Part shown: positions 1 through 10,741 of the stretch, one piece after another | How the letters are laid out: each line of letters opens with the position of its first letter | Numbering within the stretch: the first letter of the stretch is position 1 | Assembly: GCA_963930655.1 (NCBI GenBank) | Contig: OZ005617.1 | Coordinates: 16,666,068-16,730,067 of the forward strand | DNA from: Myrica gale | Lineage: Eukaryota > Streptophyta > Magnoliopsida > Fagales > Myricaceae | Length of the DNA stretch: 64,000 nt | Reading direction: 5' to 3' | The notes under the pieces: generated by a model | What the model was told of the DNA's origin: nothing | Seen by the model: the letters and a program-made list of their open reading frames with translations, nothing else | Databases searched by the model: none | Translations under genes and position numbers: made by a program

Positions 1-525
1 CCTCTTCTCCGAAGATTATCAATCGTAAGAATTCTCCCGTGCATGGCCTCCCAAACGAAGAAGGAGATCCTCGAAGGGCAACGGGACCGCCACACCCCTC
101 TCCAAGGGAGGGCAACGCTATTCCTTCGGGCAAATAAATGATACATGGACTTAACCGAAAAATACCATTCGCGGAGCCAAGCCAAGACAACTGATCATCC
201 TCCCCTCGCTGGATCTTCACACGGTACAAGAGAGCGAAAAAGGCAGAAAACTCCTGAATCTCCCAATCGTTCGCAGCTCTCAGGAAGGGAACATTCCACA
301 CAACACTTCCCTCCCTTTCTTCGAAACAATCCGCCACCATAGCCTCCTTGCACCTGGATAACAAGAAGACAACCGGGAAGGCCACAGCCAACGGACGATC
401 ACCACATCACCTTTCATGCCAAAAGCGTATCCTCGTGCCACTGCCCACAGAATACCTGATATGCAAGTGAAAATCAACCCAACCCTTGGAGATGAACCGC
501 CACAAACTGACACCATAAGGCCCCC
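1..525 (-). mobile_element. LINE retrotransposon 3' coding fragment (zf-RVT region), truncated
   Basis: The reverse complement reads as the C-terminal part of a plant non-LTR retrotransposon polyprotein. Near 525-400 it gives [11 protein letters not shown], then [17 protein letters not shown], then a stretch ending near DWEIQEFSAFF. After a frame change near 145-165 it continues as a zinc-binding RVT tail with WRGVWRS, RISFFVWEAMHGRIL and IDNLRRR running off the left edge. These phrases are typical of the region after the reverse transcriptase in plant L1-like elements. The upstream RT and endonuclease parts are missing, because the sequence to the right of about 525 is no longer LINE-like. 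This is a broken, 5'-truncated copy. The family assignment is recognised by eye. Confidence 0.75.
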
Positions 526-1511
526 TGTTTGGCAGACTCACCCTATCTCGCATCCCAGGGAAAGTTCCTAGAATCGACTAAACGAGTCCATGAATCAGAT
601 TCACAACTTGGAAAAAGATGTTTCCTCGTTAATCAGTCAATTCTAAACAATACTTTAAACCATGTTCGTTAGGCCCAGTTCAAGAGCTCTGCAACCTACA
701 TTCAGAAATCTATAAACAAGCCTGACTGCCTACAAACCTATCACACTTTCGTTCAACTTCAGTGCCTCTAATATAACCCTTTTCCCAAATAAGAAAGTAC
801 CTTCTCTATTCTTAGATAAGCCAGCACTTTTTATCTTGATAAAAAAACTCCTCTCTTATACGAACACTTTGCTGTACATTACTACCATTTTCAATTCCAA
901 CACAGTATTACGGAAAACTACGACTATTTCAATGAGGGCATGCCCTGGTCGCCTAAGTTATATACAAAAACATCCAGACCATAGAAAACACAAAATTTTC
1001 AACGACATTACCTTTTTTGACCCAAAAATATCCTCCTCATCGTCCTCGAGATCCCCAAAGCTTCTCTTATCACCTAATAATTTAGTTTGCCCAACGTTAA
1101 ACAAATATTCTGACAAAAAAGTAAAAATGAAAAAACAAATGTTAAGAATCATCACTTGGTTGCAGGAAAAGGAAACGAACTAACCGGAACGCCCGGTATT
1201 GTGAGTTCCAGGAAAATCGCCTCCGAAATCATCATCCTGCGCGTTCACAAAACGCATTCAATAAAAGAAAAACAGAAGCGTAAAAAACAATTAGTTTAGG
1301 GATTGGAGGACTTCATACTACATCATCGAGATGGGCGTGGGCAGCCATGGAAAAGCCTCCTTATGATTTCTTCTTCCGATTACAACCGGACAGTCGCCTG
1401 AAAATGAATCAAATCCGCGGGGCGCGGGGGGGAGTGTTGGTATTGCTGTAAGAGAAAGGATCCTAAAGTTTTTTTTTTTTTTTCTAAGCAAGGATCCTAA
1501 AGTTTTAATTG
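526..1511. other. Intergenic stretch, no gene seen
   Basis: AT-rich sequence with only short chance ORFs. It includes a T-run at about 1470-1483, with the phrase GGATCCTAAAGTTTT on both sides of it. I recognise no coding or RNA feature. Confidence 0.5.
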
Positions 1512-2046
1512 TGAGGAAAGTACACTTTGCACTCCTGAATTATGGTGTAGCTGACACTTTGCACTCTTTGTCTCGATTTCGTGATATTGGGCCCCCAAAT
1601 TTCTGATTTCCGTCGATTGCCACCCGATGCCAACTCCTCCGTTAAGACTAACGGTATTTAGCGCATGTGTCGTCTACGTGAAAGACTTAAAAAATTTCTT
1701 CCAGTTTTGCCCTTATTCTATCCGTTTAGAATTTAAAATTTGTATTTCCTTCCTTTTGCCCAACACCCACGAAGATCTGGCGTTCATCCCCTCCCGATTC
1801 CCGAGTCAATTCTAAGCCCTAGTGGTGCCTGAGTTGTGCATCATGTGCTTGCATGCTCGCTTGGGCACCTAGTTGCATCATATATTCATCTCTATGGTTA
1901 TCATTTGGAAAGCGCAAGGGGTATTCAAACCCGAACCGTCTTCAGGAAAAGAAAAGCAATAAAAAGAAGAAGAGCGAAGCCAGTTGGCTTCTTTAGCTTT
2001 ATCCATCTTTGTCGCAGTCACTTTTTTAGGTAGCAAATAATTTCTT

Positions 2047-2398
2047 GGGTTAAATGCATCACATACCCCTGTGGTATACGCAAATTGCAAACATACCCCT
2101 GAGGTAAATAAAGTCATTTTCATACCCCTGAGGTAAACATCAAGGTCACAATATGCCCCTCCGTTAATGTGTCGTTTGAAACACTAACAGTAAATGCTGA
2201 CGTGACAAAAATAGACACGTCAGCACCAATCAGATGATGACACGTCAGCATTTATCGTTAGTGTTTCAAATGGCACATTAACGGAGGAGCATATTGTGAC
2301 CTTGATGTTTACTTCAGGGGTATGAAAATGACTTTGTTTACCTAAGAGGTATATTTGCAATTCGCGAATACCACAGAGGTATGGGATGCATTTAACCC
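2047..2398. mobile_element. Fold-back Mutator-type MITE with exact 9-bp target duplication
   Basis: A near-perfect inverted repeat of about 150 bp per arm starts GGGTTAAATGCATC and ends with its complement at 2398. Repeated phrases of the type CATACCCCTGAGGTA and the block CTCCGTTAATGTG recur in both arms around a short loop near 2215-2230. The nine bases TAATTTCTT lie directly before (2038-2046) and after (2399-2407) the element and are identical, which is the usual Mutator-superfamily duplication length. There is no coding capacity. Being nested in the 1512-4526 element, it arrived later. Confidence 0.88.
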
Positions 2399-3592
2399 TA
2401 ATTTCTTTCTCATCTCTTTCTTTTTAGTTTTGCATGGCGGGGCAATGTGTGCACTACGAAAAGAGCTAGCTAAAAACCAAAAACACCTCTCACTCCACCA
2501 CTAACCCAACTTTTCGAACTTTGTCATCTTCGCCTTCCTTTATATTATAAAAGGAATGGTGAAATCTTCAAACACAATTGAAGGCAAAGCAGACAAAGCA
2601 CTTTTCTATACGAATCACTGCCTAGTTTATGTCATCGCGTTTCTACGTACTTAACTACTATTTTCGTCAGTGTAGAAGGTTGTGTTTCCAAATCCAGCCT
2701 GGTTTAATACTCAGACAAGTCAAATGTCAACTTCAAGCTCCGGCTATGAGAAACGGGATTGCCTCCGATGATGTCATGCTAGCAGCCGACAAGACTGCAA
2801 GGGACTGTTGGTTGTGGGCTCGTTCGATGCTACTGGAGCGAAATCTTATATCAAGAGCAGATAAACCTAAAATGGGTTCTCTTGCTCTGCTCGAAGTCCT
2901 CTCATCACTGACTTCCAACTGCAGAATCATGAGCAGAAGCACTGATGACATAGAACAAGCATCAGTGCTTAGAGTCTGGAGGAAGAGACCATGCACGAAG
3001 AACAGATAGGGATCAACATTCGGCAGGAGGCCATCAAAATTAACTTTGATGTACAAAAAATAGGGAAAGAAAATAATATAAAACAACGAAGATCCAGTGA
3101 CGATGGTTGTGCGAGTTAGCTCGGAATGATGGAAAACAATGGAGCGCTAAAACAAAACTCATTTCTTTTAAGGTCTGAGAAGAGCAAATTTTCACTGGTA
3201 AGAATTTTCTGTTAAAATGACCTGAAAATACAAAATGTGCTCAATCCCGAGTTGTCCTTTTGTGCTTTCAGGACATATCCACATGGTTATAAAATGCAGA
3301 TCATCAGTAAATACTTGCATTCTGCATTTGAATAAAAGAAGAATTCCAAATTTCAGCCAAAGCTTATATGACGATTCACTCCTGCCTCTGGGTTGGCATG
3401 CGTCTCCAAACTCCTGCCAAGAGACTACCAAATATTGAGTGACACACACAGGAGACCGCACATGGTACTGCTGTCAATGGATTTCCGAAATGCTGACTAG
3501 CAAAAACTACTCCAAACACTGAGTTCTAAAACACAAAGGCAGAGTAGAAACACTTAACAATTATAATACTCTAAGCATCAGTGTATGGCCCA

Positions 3593-3779
3593 CCTGAGTC
3601 AGGGAAGTCAAGCCATGATCGCAGCCATGGCTAACTATCTCTACTAGTACGTGTACGACCTCGACCTCACCAAAGTGTCCGATAACTATGAGCTTAGAGC
3701 ATTGCTCATTCAAACCACGAACCGGTCGATCATCGTCATCGAGGATATTGATTGCACGGTTGATCCGGACCGGGTTTGA
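3593..3779 (+). pseudogene. AAA-type ATPase (BCS1/AATP1-like) captured fragment
   Basis: The reading ESGKSS (Walker A remnant, 3596-3613) is followed, after one extra base near 3614, by MIAAMANYL, an in-frame TAG where the family has another residue, then YVYDLDLTKVSDNYELRALL, IQTTNRSIIVIEDIDC (Walker B with the acidic pair) and DPDRV before TGA. This matches the nucleotide-binding core of the plant mitochondrial/ER AAA-ATPase group related to BCS1. Only about 60 codons remain, with one frameshift and one nonsense codon, so it is non-functional. It lies within the 1512-4526 element and is read here as gene capture. Confidence 0.75.
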
Positions 3780-4672
3780 AAACCCGTTCCTTCAGTTGTT
3801 GCTTTTTCAGAGAGCTTTTGATTTTTCCAGAGAGGATATGCAGAAGCTCCAGCTGATATCCAACATGAAAGCCTGGACGAACAAAGCTTCTAAGACGAGC
3901 CGCGAATTCCAGCATGTGCCTAGCCGAAACAACCCAATGTTTCACCCCGAGATGTCGATCTCGGCCAAGGCGAGGAGCAAGCGGTCTCAAGCTGCTCCAT
4001 GCAACTGGACATCCCGTCTCTAGGCACCCTCGAACTCCGTCAAGAAAACCATAAATGTTGTGCCGAAAAAGAAGGTGTCAGAGTACCAGCTAGTACAAGT
4101 CGGGACGACTGGTGTTGGAGTACCGGCCAGCTGCAAGCCCAACATTTGTGCTAAAGAATGAGAGTCACGTACAAAATATCAGCTTAGAGCTGAATAAGAA
4201 GATTTGGCTGATGACGTGGCAGTGTCTGAAGTAGGTGACTGTGCAGGTGCTGAGTCGGCAGGTTCACGTTAACATTGAGACAAAGAAGACGATGGTCTAT
4301 GAAACTAAGGAAATGAAAGGAGGGTAAAACGGAGAAGATAAACGCAAGTGATGCACATGGACGACACGTGAACTTATTGTCGTCAGTCTTAACGGATAAA
4401 TGGGCTCTGAGATGGTAATCGACTGAAATCAAAAGTTTGTGGGCTCAATGTCACGAAATCAAAACAAGCGGGTGCAAAGTGTCAGACACCCCATAGTTCA
4501 GGGGTGCAAAGTGTATTTTCCCCTTTAATTATCCAATGTTATAGATGAGGGGATACCCTACCCACACACCGGTTTGGGCCTCTACATTACTACGAACAAG
4601 CCTTGTATATCTGTGGAGCACAACTAAGGCACACGATTATCACCTCCTCTGAGCCTAAGGCCTCCGGTTTTA

Positions 4673-4805
4673 GGGGTGAACAACTTGATTGGACCAGATT
4701 TTCTATTGTACTTAAAATTAAGGACAGAACTGGACACTTATAAGCGGTCCGGTCTTGTTGGGGACCACTAAGAGCACAAATTTGGTCTGATTTTGTGCAG
4801 CCCTA
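4673..4805. mobile_element. Small hAT-type MITE
   Basis: The 133-bp element begins TAGGGGTGAACAAC and ends GCAGCCCTA, the complementary hAT-style terminal pattern. It is flanked by TCCGGTTT (4665-4672) and TCCAGTTT (4806-4813), matching at 7 of 8 positions, the length expected for hAT insertion. Internal GGTCCGGTC is like other hAT-derived elements in this window. It has no ORF. Confidence 0.7.
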
Positions 4806-4813
4806 TCCAGTTT

Positions 4814-5543
4814 AGTGTAACTCGTCTTATTTAGGAGCACTGCCAAGGCTCAAACTATCCCCTGCCCTTGGTTTTTATTTTTAAAAGAAAATAAAATTAT
4901 TGAATTTTGGCTCCAATATATTAGTCGTATTAATGCTAACTCCAGAAAAGGAGATAAGTGCATTTGCCTTATTGATATCTGTCAATCTAGTTGTATTGTT
5001 ATTTCAAATTATTCCACGTACTGATCGTGTTTGAATGAATAAAAAAATTGTTGAAGGTAGTGTAGCTTTGTTTTTTAGATTGGTGAAAAAGTAATTCATA
5101 TTTGTAAAAAAAATTATTAGAGTCGGTGAAATTACTAAAAAACTCTTGTATAGTTTGAATAAAATTTTATTATATTATTTTACTTTTTCTCCTCCTATAG
5201 TTATTATATAATGACTCGGCATATGCGTAGAGGAATTATAGGAGATGTTATTTATAAAAAATTGTAAGATTTTTAGGATTTTTTTCCTGAATTGTAAATA
5301 TTTATGTAGATTGTAGTTTTATAGGTTTTTTGTATAAAGATTGTTGAACAGTTTTAAAAATATTTCAGTTTTATTGAAGTTTGTAAAAAGGTATAGAGAG
5401 AGATGATTTGATGTAATTGTTTAATAAAAAATATTGGAGTCAGGTAGAAAAGTATGGAGATAGAAGATTTGTTATAATTTTTTTAAAACAAAAAAAATAT
5501 TGGAATTTTCTGTGAAAAGTCTTTGAAGTTTGCGTAAGAGGTA
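4814..5543. other. AT-rich spacer, no gene seen
   Basis: Very AT-rich, with repeated phrases such as TTTGTAAAAA and TTGAAGTTTG and no usable ORF or RNA signal. Confidence 0.5.
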
Positions 5544-5546
5544 TTA

Positions 5547-6051
5547 GGTCTTGTTTGGGATTGAGATTGAACTCAAGTTTTAAGACTTAAAACCCAACTT
5601 AAGTCCCCCGCGTTTGGATGCGTTTTGAATCCTAAGCTGGTTTATGCAAACATCACAAAACTATTAACGTCTCCCCAACTTTGCGTGCCTCGAAGTCAAA
5701 TGTCAAATTAAAAAATCAAAAAATATTTTTGTTTCTTTTTTCTACAACTATACTACACTTCACCATCTGATTGATACAGCATGTGGAGCCTACATTTTTA
5801 AATGTTGTCCACCTAGAGTTATTTTTTATAGTATGGGCCCTAGAATAGAGTCTACTTAGAGTTGTTTTTAAGGCATGTGCCCTAGAATGAGATCCAATAT
5901 TTGATTGACACATTTCTTTTAAATTGTGTAAATAAAAGAAAGTAATTATTAAGGCAAAATCCCAAGAATTACAAACCCAGAACAAAATTTTAGGAGACTC
6001 ACTCTCGATTTCAATTTCAATCTCAATCTCAATGCACTTCCCAAACAAGGC
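5547..6051. mobile_element. Tourist-like (PIF/Harbinger) MITE
   Basis: The left end GGTCTTGTTTGGGA and right end TCCCAAACAAGGC (rc GCCTTGTTTGGGA) are inverted repeats, continued inside by GATTGAGATTGA on one side and repeated TCAATCTCAA on the other. A TTA sits immediately outside each end (5544-5546, 6052-6054), the usual Harbinger target triplet. No transposase is encoded. Confidence 0.72.
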
Positions 6052-6454
6052 TTAGAGCTTGTGTAGGAATTTTTGAGATATTTTTAGATACTTCTTTTTT
6101 AAATTTTGTTGAGTATATTATGTTCTAAAATATTTTTGCAAACCAACTTACTCATGTATCTTTACCAAACTCAATTTTGGACATCTATTTTTTTTTACTC
6201 TCCCTCATATTTAAAAAGGAATGACAAATGGTGTGATGATTTAAACTCAAACTGGATCCCAAAACCCAATAATAGTACTGGTGCTTTAGCTCTTTGACCT
6301 ATTATTAGTTGTCTAACTCAGGCCTATGGCCTAATCTGAAAATAGGTCATGCTTAAAAAAACGAGGATATTAGGGTCTACTACAACAGAAAATTCAGCCT
6401 AGGCTAAATATGTTAGTACTTTAAAAAGCCTTTAAAATTTGAAATTATGGTGAT

Positions 6455-6830
6455 GATTAGGGGTGTTCAACTACATCGGAAAATTCCGGTTTCACATGCA
6501 TCAGTACTGGCACCAGCACCGGGTTCTCGGTACCCGGCTTAACCGTTTCGATGCTTGTGGCCCCTATTTACAGAAATCTGGGTGATGTTCGTTTTCAGAA
6601 AAATTGTAGAATGTTGAGTGTTTTGAGAATTTTGAGGAGATGTTGGAGGTATATTGGTGTTTGTGTAATAGTTGTTGAGGTGTAAAAAAAAGTAATGATG
6701 TTTTTTAAGGTTGTTGTTGATGTGTAAAAAAAGTAATGATGTTGGAGATGTAAATTTAAGTTTATTTATGATATTTATTATAATTTCAAATTTTTTTTTA
6801 AAATTTTGATACAAATTTATAATATTTTAA
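6455..6830. mobile_element. Remnants of hAT-type and fold-back MITEs
   Basis: TTAGGGGTGTTCAAC at about 6457 resembles a hAT end and is followed by CCGG/CCGGT-rich sequence to about 6545, without a clear partner end. From about 6580 a second segment (GATGTTCGTTTTC, GTGTTTTGAGAATTTTGAGG, GTGTAATAGTTGTTG) resembles the elements at 43413-43565 and 52401-52561. Both look truncated. Confidence 0.4.
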
Positions 6831-7287
6831 ATGCGGTTAAAAAAAACCACGAAGAAGAAGACGAAAGGAAACGAAACGCTAGGACCATTTTATTTCGTGG
6901 TCTTTGACGCAATATCAAGTTGCAGGGAAGAAAAAAAACAAAAAACTGCAGGGAAGGTGTAGGCGCAGGTGGCTACTGACAAGCCTACGGGGAAGGGGGA
7001 CTGAAGCTGGAGACGAATGGTTAATGCGCTGACGTGTGGGGCCAGGATGTTTTTTAAATTCCGGTTTTACCCTTAGATATTTATTTCCTCAAAAGAACTA
7101 CGGAGGATATTTTGGTAATTGTTTCTACGCGTGGTCAGGGTAAAAATGGAAACCATTTAACATGTTCGGTTAATTGAAGGCATTGAGGCAACTTGAATGC
7201 GAATTCAAGAAAATTTATGGAAACAAACATGCTAGTTTTTCCAGTTTCTGGTTTAGTTGGCACTGTCCCCGAGTACCAATTGTTTTT

Positions 7288-7620
7288 TAGGAACGCTTGG
7301 CGTTCGCCTACCGAATATAATACCTATTTTCTAGTGGGCCCCGTTAAAAGTACAAACCGCTGTTGTTTTTATTTTTAGACCGGTTTGTTTCCTGCCTCTA
7401 TAGATTTCACGGGTTCTCTCTCCCCGTCCATTTGCCCCCCAAATCAAACTTTTCTCCCTCCCTGAGCTTTTGCCCCCAAATTTGCGCAGTCCTCTCTCCC
7501 CGTCGATTTGCCTACAAATCAAACATTCCCGAACCAAAATTTGCTTCGCTAGGTTTCGGGCGGTTGGAAATCTACTGTAAGTTTGGGTTTTGCTGGGTTT
7601 CGCCTCTAAATCTACTGTAA
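7288..7620 (+). repeat. MULE left terminal inverted repeat
   Basis: It matches the reverse complement of about 14870-15228 through shared blocks such as GCTTGGCGTTCGCC, CGAATATAATACCTAT, TTTTTAGACCGGTTTGTTTC, TCTATAGATTTCACGGGTT and GTTTGGGTTTTGCTGGGTTT. Matching is imperfect, with small indels. Confidence 0.85.
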
Positions 7621-8040
7621 TATTTTTTTTCAAATAGATGCTTGCAATTTTTTCTGTTCTTTGACTTAGCAGATGAATTTGAACGGTGAACCCATTAGCT
7701 TGATCTGTATGGGACATTTAATTTTGATGCACTCCTGGTTCAAACTGACAAATTACTAAATTAGCTTGATCTGTCTGGGACATTTAAGAGTTTTATAAAA
7801 TTTTGTGAAATAGTAAGAAGATATATGTTTGACTATTTTTTTTATATTTATTGTAGCACTTCTTAACTTGAGCATGAATATAGTAAACTTCTACCCGCTG
7901 CAAGTGTTAGATTGAATTGTAACTAATGTAAAGAGTATGGCAAAAGTGCTTGGACATGTTTCTGTTTGGAAACTAATGCAGATAACCAGATTCTTTTGCT
8001 TTTGCAGTTATTCATACTCACCTTTTGTTCCTCTAAATAG

Positions 8041-9960
8041 AGTGTTCAAGTTCACGCTTGGAGAATGAGGGAGAAGTGGAATCCGAATACAACGACAATG
8101 ATTTAACCGACGAAGAAGACCCCGAAATTGGTTAGACTTGTCATTTTGATAATTTAGCGTCAAATTATTTTTTTGGTTCCCAATTAAGGCTTTTTGAAAA
8201 TTGCATTTCTTATTTATTTTTTTATGTAATTTAGAGTTGGGTGATAAAGAAGAAAATGATGTGCTGTATGAGGTGATAGATGAGGCTGATAAATGTGAAG
8301 AACCTAAGCAATCAATGATATTTGATTCGGCAGATGAAGTTTTACATTACTATGTACAGTATGTGAAGCAAGATGGTTTTGCTGTGGTTAAAAGAGGCAT
8401 AAAAAAAGTGGGGGGTTGTAAGGCACGTAACTTATGCTTGTTTTAGGCAAGGCAAACAAAGAACAACCAAAAGTGATGTCGTACCAACAACAATTAAAAC
8501 GAATTGTCCAGCCAGGATTTGTGCAATGTTATGTGGGAATGGAAAGTGGATGTTGACTAAGGTTGTGATTGAACATAACCACAGTCTAAGTCCAGGCAAA
8601 GCAAGGTTAATAAGATGTTATAGGAAAATAGATGCTTCTGTGAAAAGAAGGTTAGAAATAAATGACAAAGCTAGAATACGTGCAAGTAAGAATTTTACAT
8701 CTCTTGTTGTTGAAATGGGAGGGTATGAAAATGTTTCCTTTGTAGAGCGAGATTGTCGGAATTTTATTAACAAGGCAAGAGAGCTTCGGCTTGGTAAAGG
8801 AGGTGGTCAAACACTTAATGAGTATTTTAGTAGAATGCAACAGAAAAATCCTGGCTTTTATTATGTGATGGACATAGATGATGATTGTAGGTTGCAAAAT
8901 GTTTTTTGGGCTGATCCACGAAGTAGAGCGGCATATGAATACTTTGGGGATGTTATTTCATTTGACACTACGTACTTGACCAATCGTTATGATATGTCAT
9001 TTGCTCCTTTCGTAGGTGTGAATCATCATGGTCAGTCAATACTGTTTGGGGCAGCACTAATCTCAAGCGAGAATACCGAAACATTTGTTTGGTTGTTTCA
9101 AAGTTGGTTGGGTTGCATGAATGGTAAAGCTCCAAGTGCAATTTTAACAGATCAGGCTAGATCTATGAAGAATGCAATTGAAATTGTTTTCGGTGATACA
9201 ACACGACATAGGTATTGTTTGTGGCACATTATGATAAAACTACCATAGAAGTTTGCATCACATCCTCACTTCGATGGTATAAGGGTTGCCTTAAACAATT
9301 GTGTGTATGAATCTGAAACATGTGAAGAGTTTGAGGAAAATTGGAAATATCTAATTGAGACTTATCAATTAGAGGATAATGCATGGTTGGATGGGTTATA
9401 TGGTGAGAAGACTTTTTGGGTGCCGGCATATGTGAGAGATACATTTTGGGCGGGGATGAATACGACGCAGCGGAGTGAAAGTATGAATTCGTTTTTTGAT
9501 AGCTATGTGCACTCACAGACCACATTGAAGGAATTTGTTGACCAATTTGATAGTGCATTGCGGAAAATGGTTGAGAGGGAGACAAATGCCATTAATTCCA
9601 TGCTCATGGTTCTTAGTTGCCTTAGGACATAATCCTAGTATATCCACTTTGTACTTCTATGATGATTATATTCTCTGATAATGAGAAAAAAGACATTTTG
9701 TCATTAATTTTGAATTTGAGTTGGAAAGGCAGTGGGTTGTGAAGCCTAGAGGTAAAATTTGACACATGGGTATGGATGCAGCTCTTTGGTCCTTTCCATG
9801 CCATTTACAGATGGCAAGTGTGGAAGATTGGCTACGTATTAGTTTATCTCAAGATTGCTTCAGCTGTACTTGTGACAATGCGTGTGTTGAACACATGTTT
9901 TTGCGCCGCCGCTCACAGCAAGAGTATCTGACCGGACCTATTTCGTGCACTTGAGGTGCA
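8041..9960 (+). pseudogene. FAR1/FHY3-type MULE transposase, frameshifted and with a premature stop
   Basis: An acidic first exon (about 8041-8131, EYNDNDLTDEEDPEIG) appears to be spliced to 8234. It is followed by a FAR1-type DNA-binding domain start (FDSADEVLHYYVQY). The frame then breaks in the A/G runs near 8400-8414. The next frame gives VTYACFRQGK, IKTNCPARI and IEHNHSLSP, then the MULE DDE core: first Asp in ISFDTTYL (codon 8964), second in ILTDQA (9150), the YCLWH motif, and Glu in EEFEENW (about 9333). An in-frame TAG at 9246 interrupts the core where relatives have Glu (KLP-E-K). The tail after about 9600 degrades; SCTCDNACVEHMF near 9868 may be a worn SWIM zinc finger. Position inside the inverted repeats supports a transposase over a domesticated FRS factor. 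Confidence 0.8.
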
Positions 9961-10376
9961 TTTATCAAAGTGTATTGTGCAGGGTAATTTTGTGTGCATT
10001 GCGCAGGGTCCTGGTTCTACTTGAAAAAGGGGACAAAAATTTGGCATTGAAAATTTGGACTAACTATATATATATTTGCAAATATTAGTTGCATTTTTAT
10101 GTGCATATGTCTACCATTAATTATTCAAATACAACTGTTTTACTTGTACGGTCATGAGTCGCTCATCACAGGTGAGGTTTAGAGTATAGTTTCTGATGAA
10201 CCCCAGAAAGAACTAAGACCGACCAGCCAAATTGGGTAGCAAAAGTCCTCAATCAACCAAATGAGAATTACTGAGTAGGAACACAAGTATTTAGGATCTA
10301 CCACTAATTAGAACTAGCCAAAAGAATTGTCATACACTGGTAGCCCGTAGCATCAACTGGCTCAATGAGAAAATAA

Positions 10377-10540
10377 CAACTTAATTTACCAAAAATTACA
10401 ATAAATAACAAATAAACTTACAACTTAATTTACCAAAAATTACAATAAATAACAAATAAACTTACAACTTAATTTACCAAAATTTACAATAAATAACAAA
10501 TAAACTTACAACTTAATTCACCAAAATTTACAATAAATAA
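10377..10540 (+). repeat. 44-bp tandem repeat, ~3.7 copies
   Basis: Units begin at 10377, 10421, 10465 and 10509, each starting CAACTTAATT and containing ACAATAAATAACAAATAAA. The unit is AT-rich and copies differ at only a few bases. It lies just left of the pararetrovirus-like insert, in MULE interior. Confidence 0.9.
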
Positions 10541-10644
10541 ATTTTACACGGGAGACTCGGAGTCGCTCTGCCGATATCTGATTTAAACAAGCCCTCATAT
10601 CATCACCGCCTCATACTGTCAATTACAGAAACAGAGCAAAGACA

Positions 10645-10670
10645 GCTATATATATATATATATATATATA
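10645..10670. repeat. (TA)n microsatellite at left border of insert
   Basis: Alternating TA of about 26 bp at the junction between MULE-like sequence and the inserted segment. Confidence 0.95.
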
Positions 10671-10741
10671 CATTGAATACATCCAAGGAAGTCAAAACAG
10701 TATCCCTGACTTCCTTACCCGTGAATTTTTGCAGGAATCCC

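Larger units (their letters stand above)
1512..4526. mobile_element. Pack-MULE-like element with ~200-bp terminal inverted repeats
   Basis: The left end (from GAGGAAAGTACACTTTGCAC) and the reverse complement of the right end (GGGGAAAATACACTTTGCAC) match imperfectly for about 200 bp. Shared blocks include TGACACTTTGCAC, GATTTCGTGA, ATTGCCACC/ATTACCATC and CCGTTAAGACT. The flanks TTTTAATTG and CTTTAATTA agree at 7 of 9 positions, which suggests an aged 9-bp target duplication as made by Mutator-like elements. No transposase is visible inside. It carries a broken AAA-ATPase fragment (3593-3779), other unrecognised sequence and a nested fold-back element (2047-2398). Long inverted ends plus a host-gene fragment fit a Pack-MULE. 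The exact termini are uncertain by a few bases. Confidence 0.6.

Noticed and set aside
8201..9632. A functional host FAR1-RELATED SEQUENCE gene
   Set aside because: It lies between MULE inverted repeats with an exact 9-bp duplication and carries a frameshift and a nonsense codon.
10377..10540. CRISPR-like regular repeats
   Set aside because: The units are contiguous tandem copies without unique spacers, in a plant nuclear sequence.
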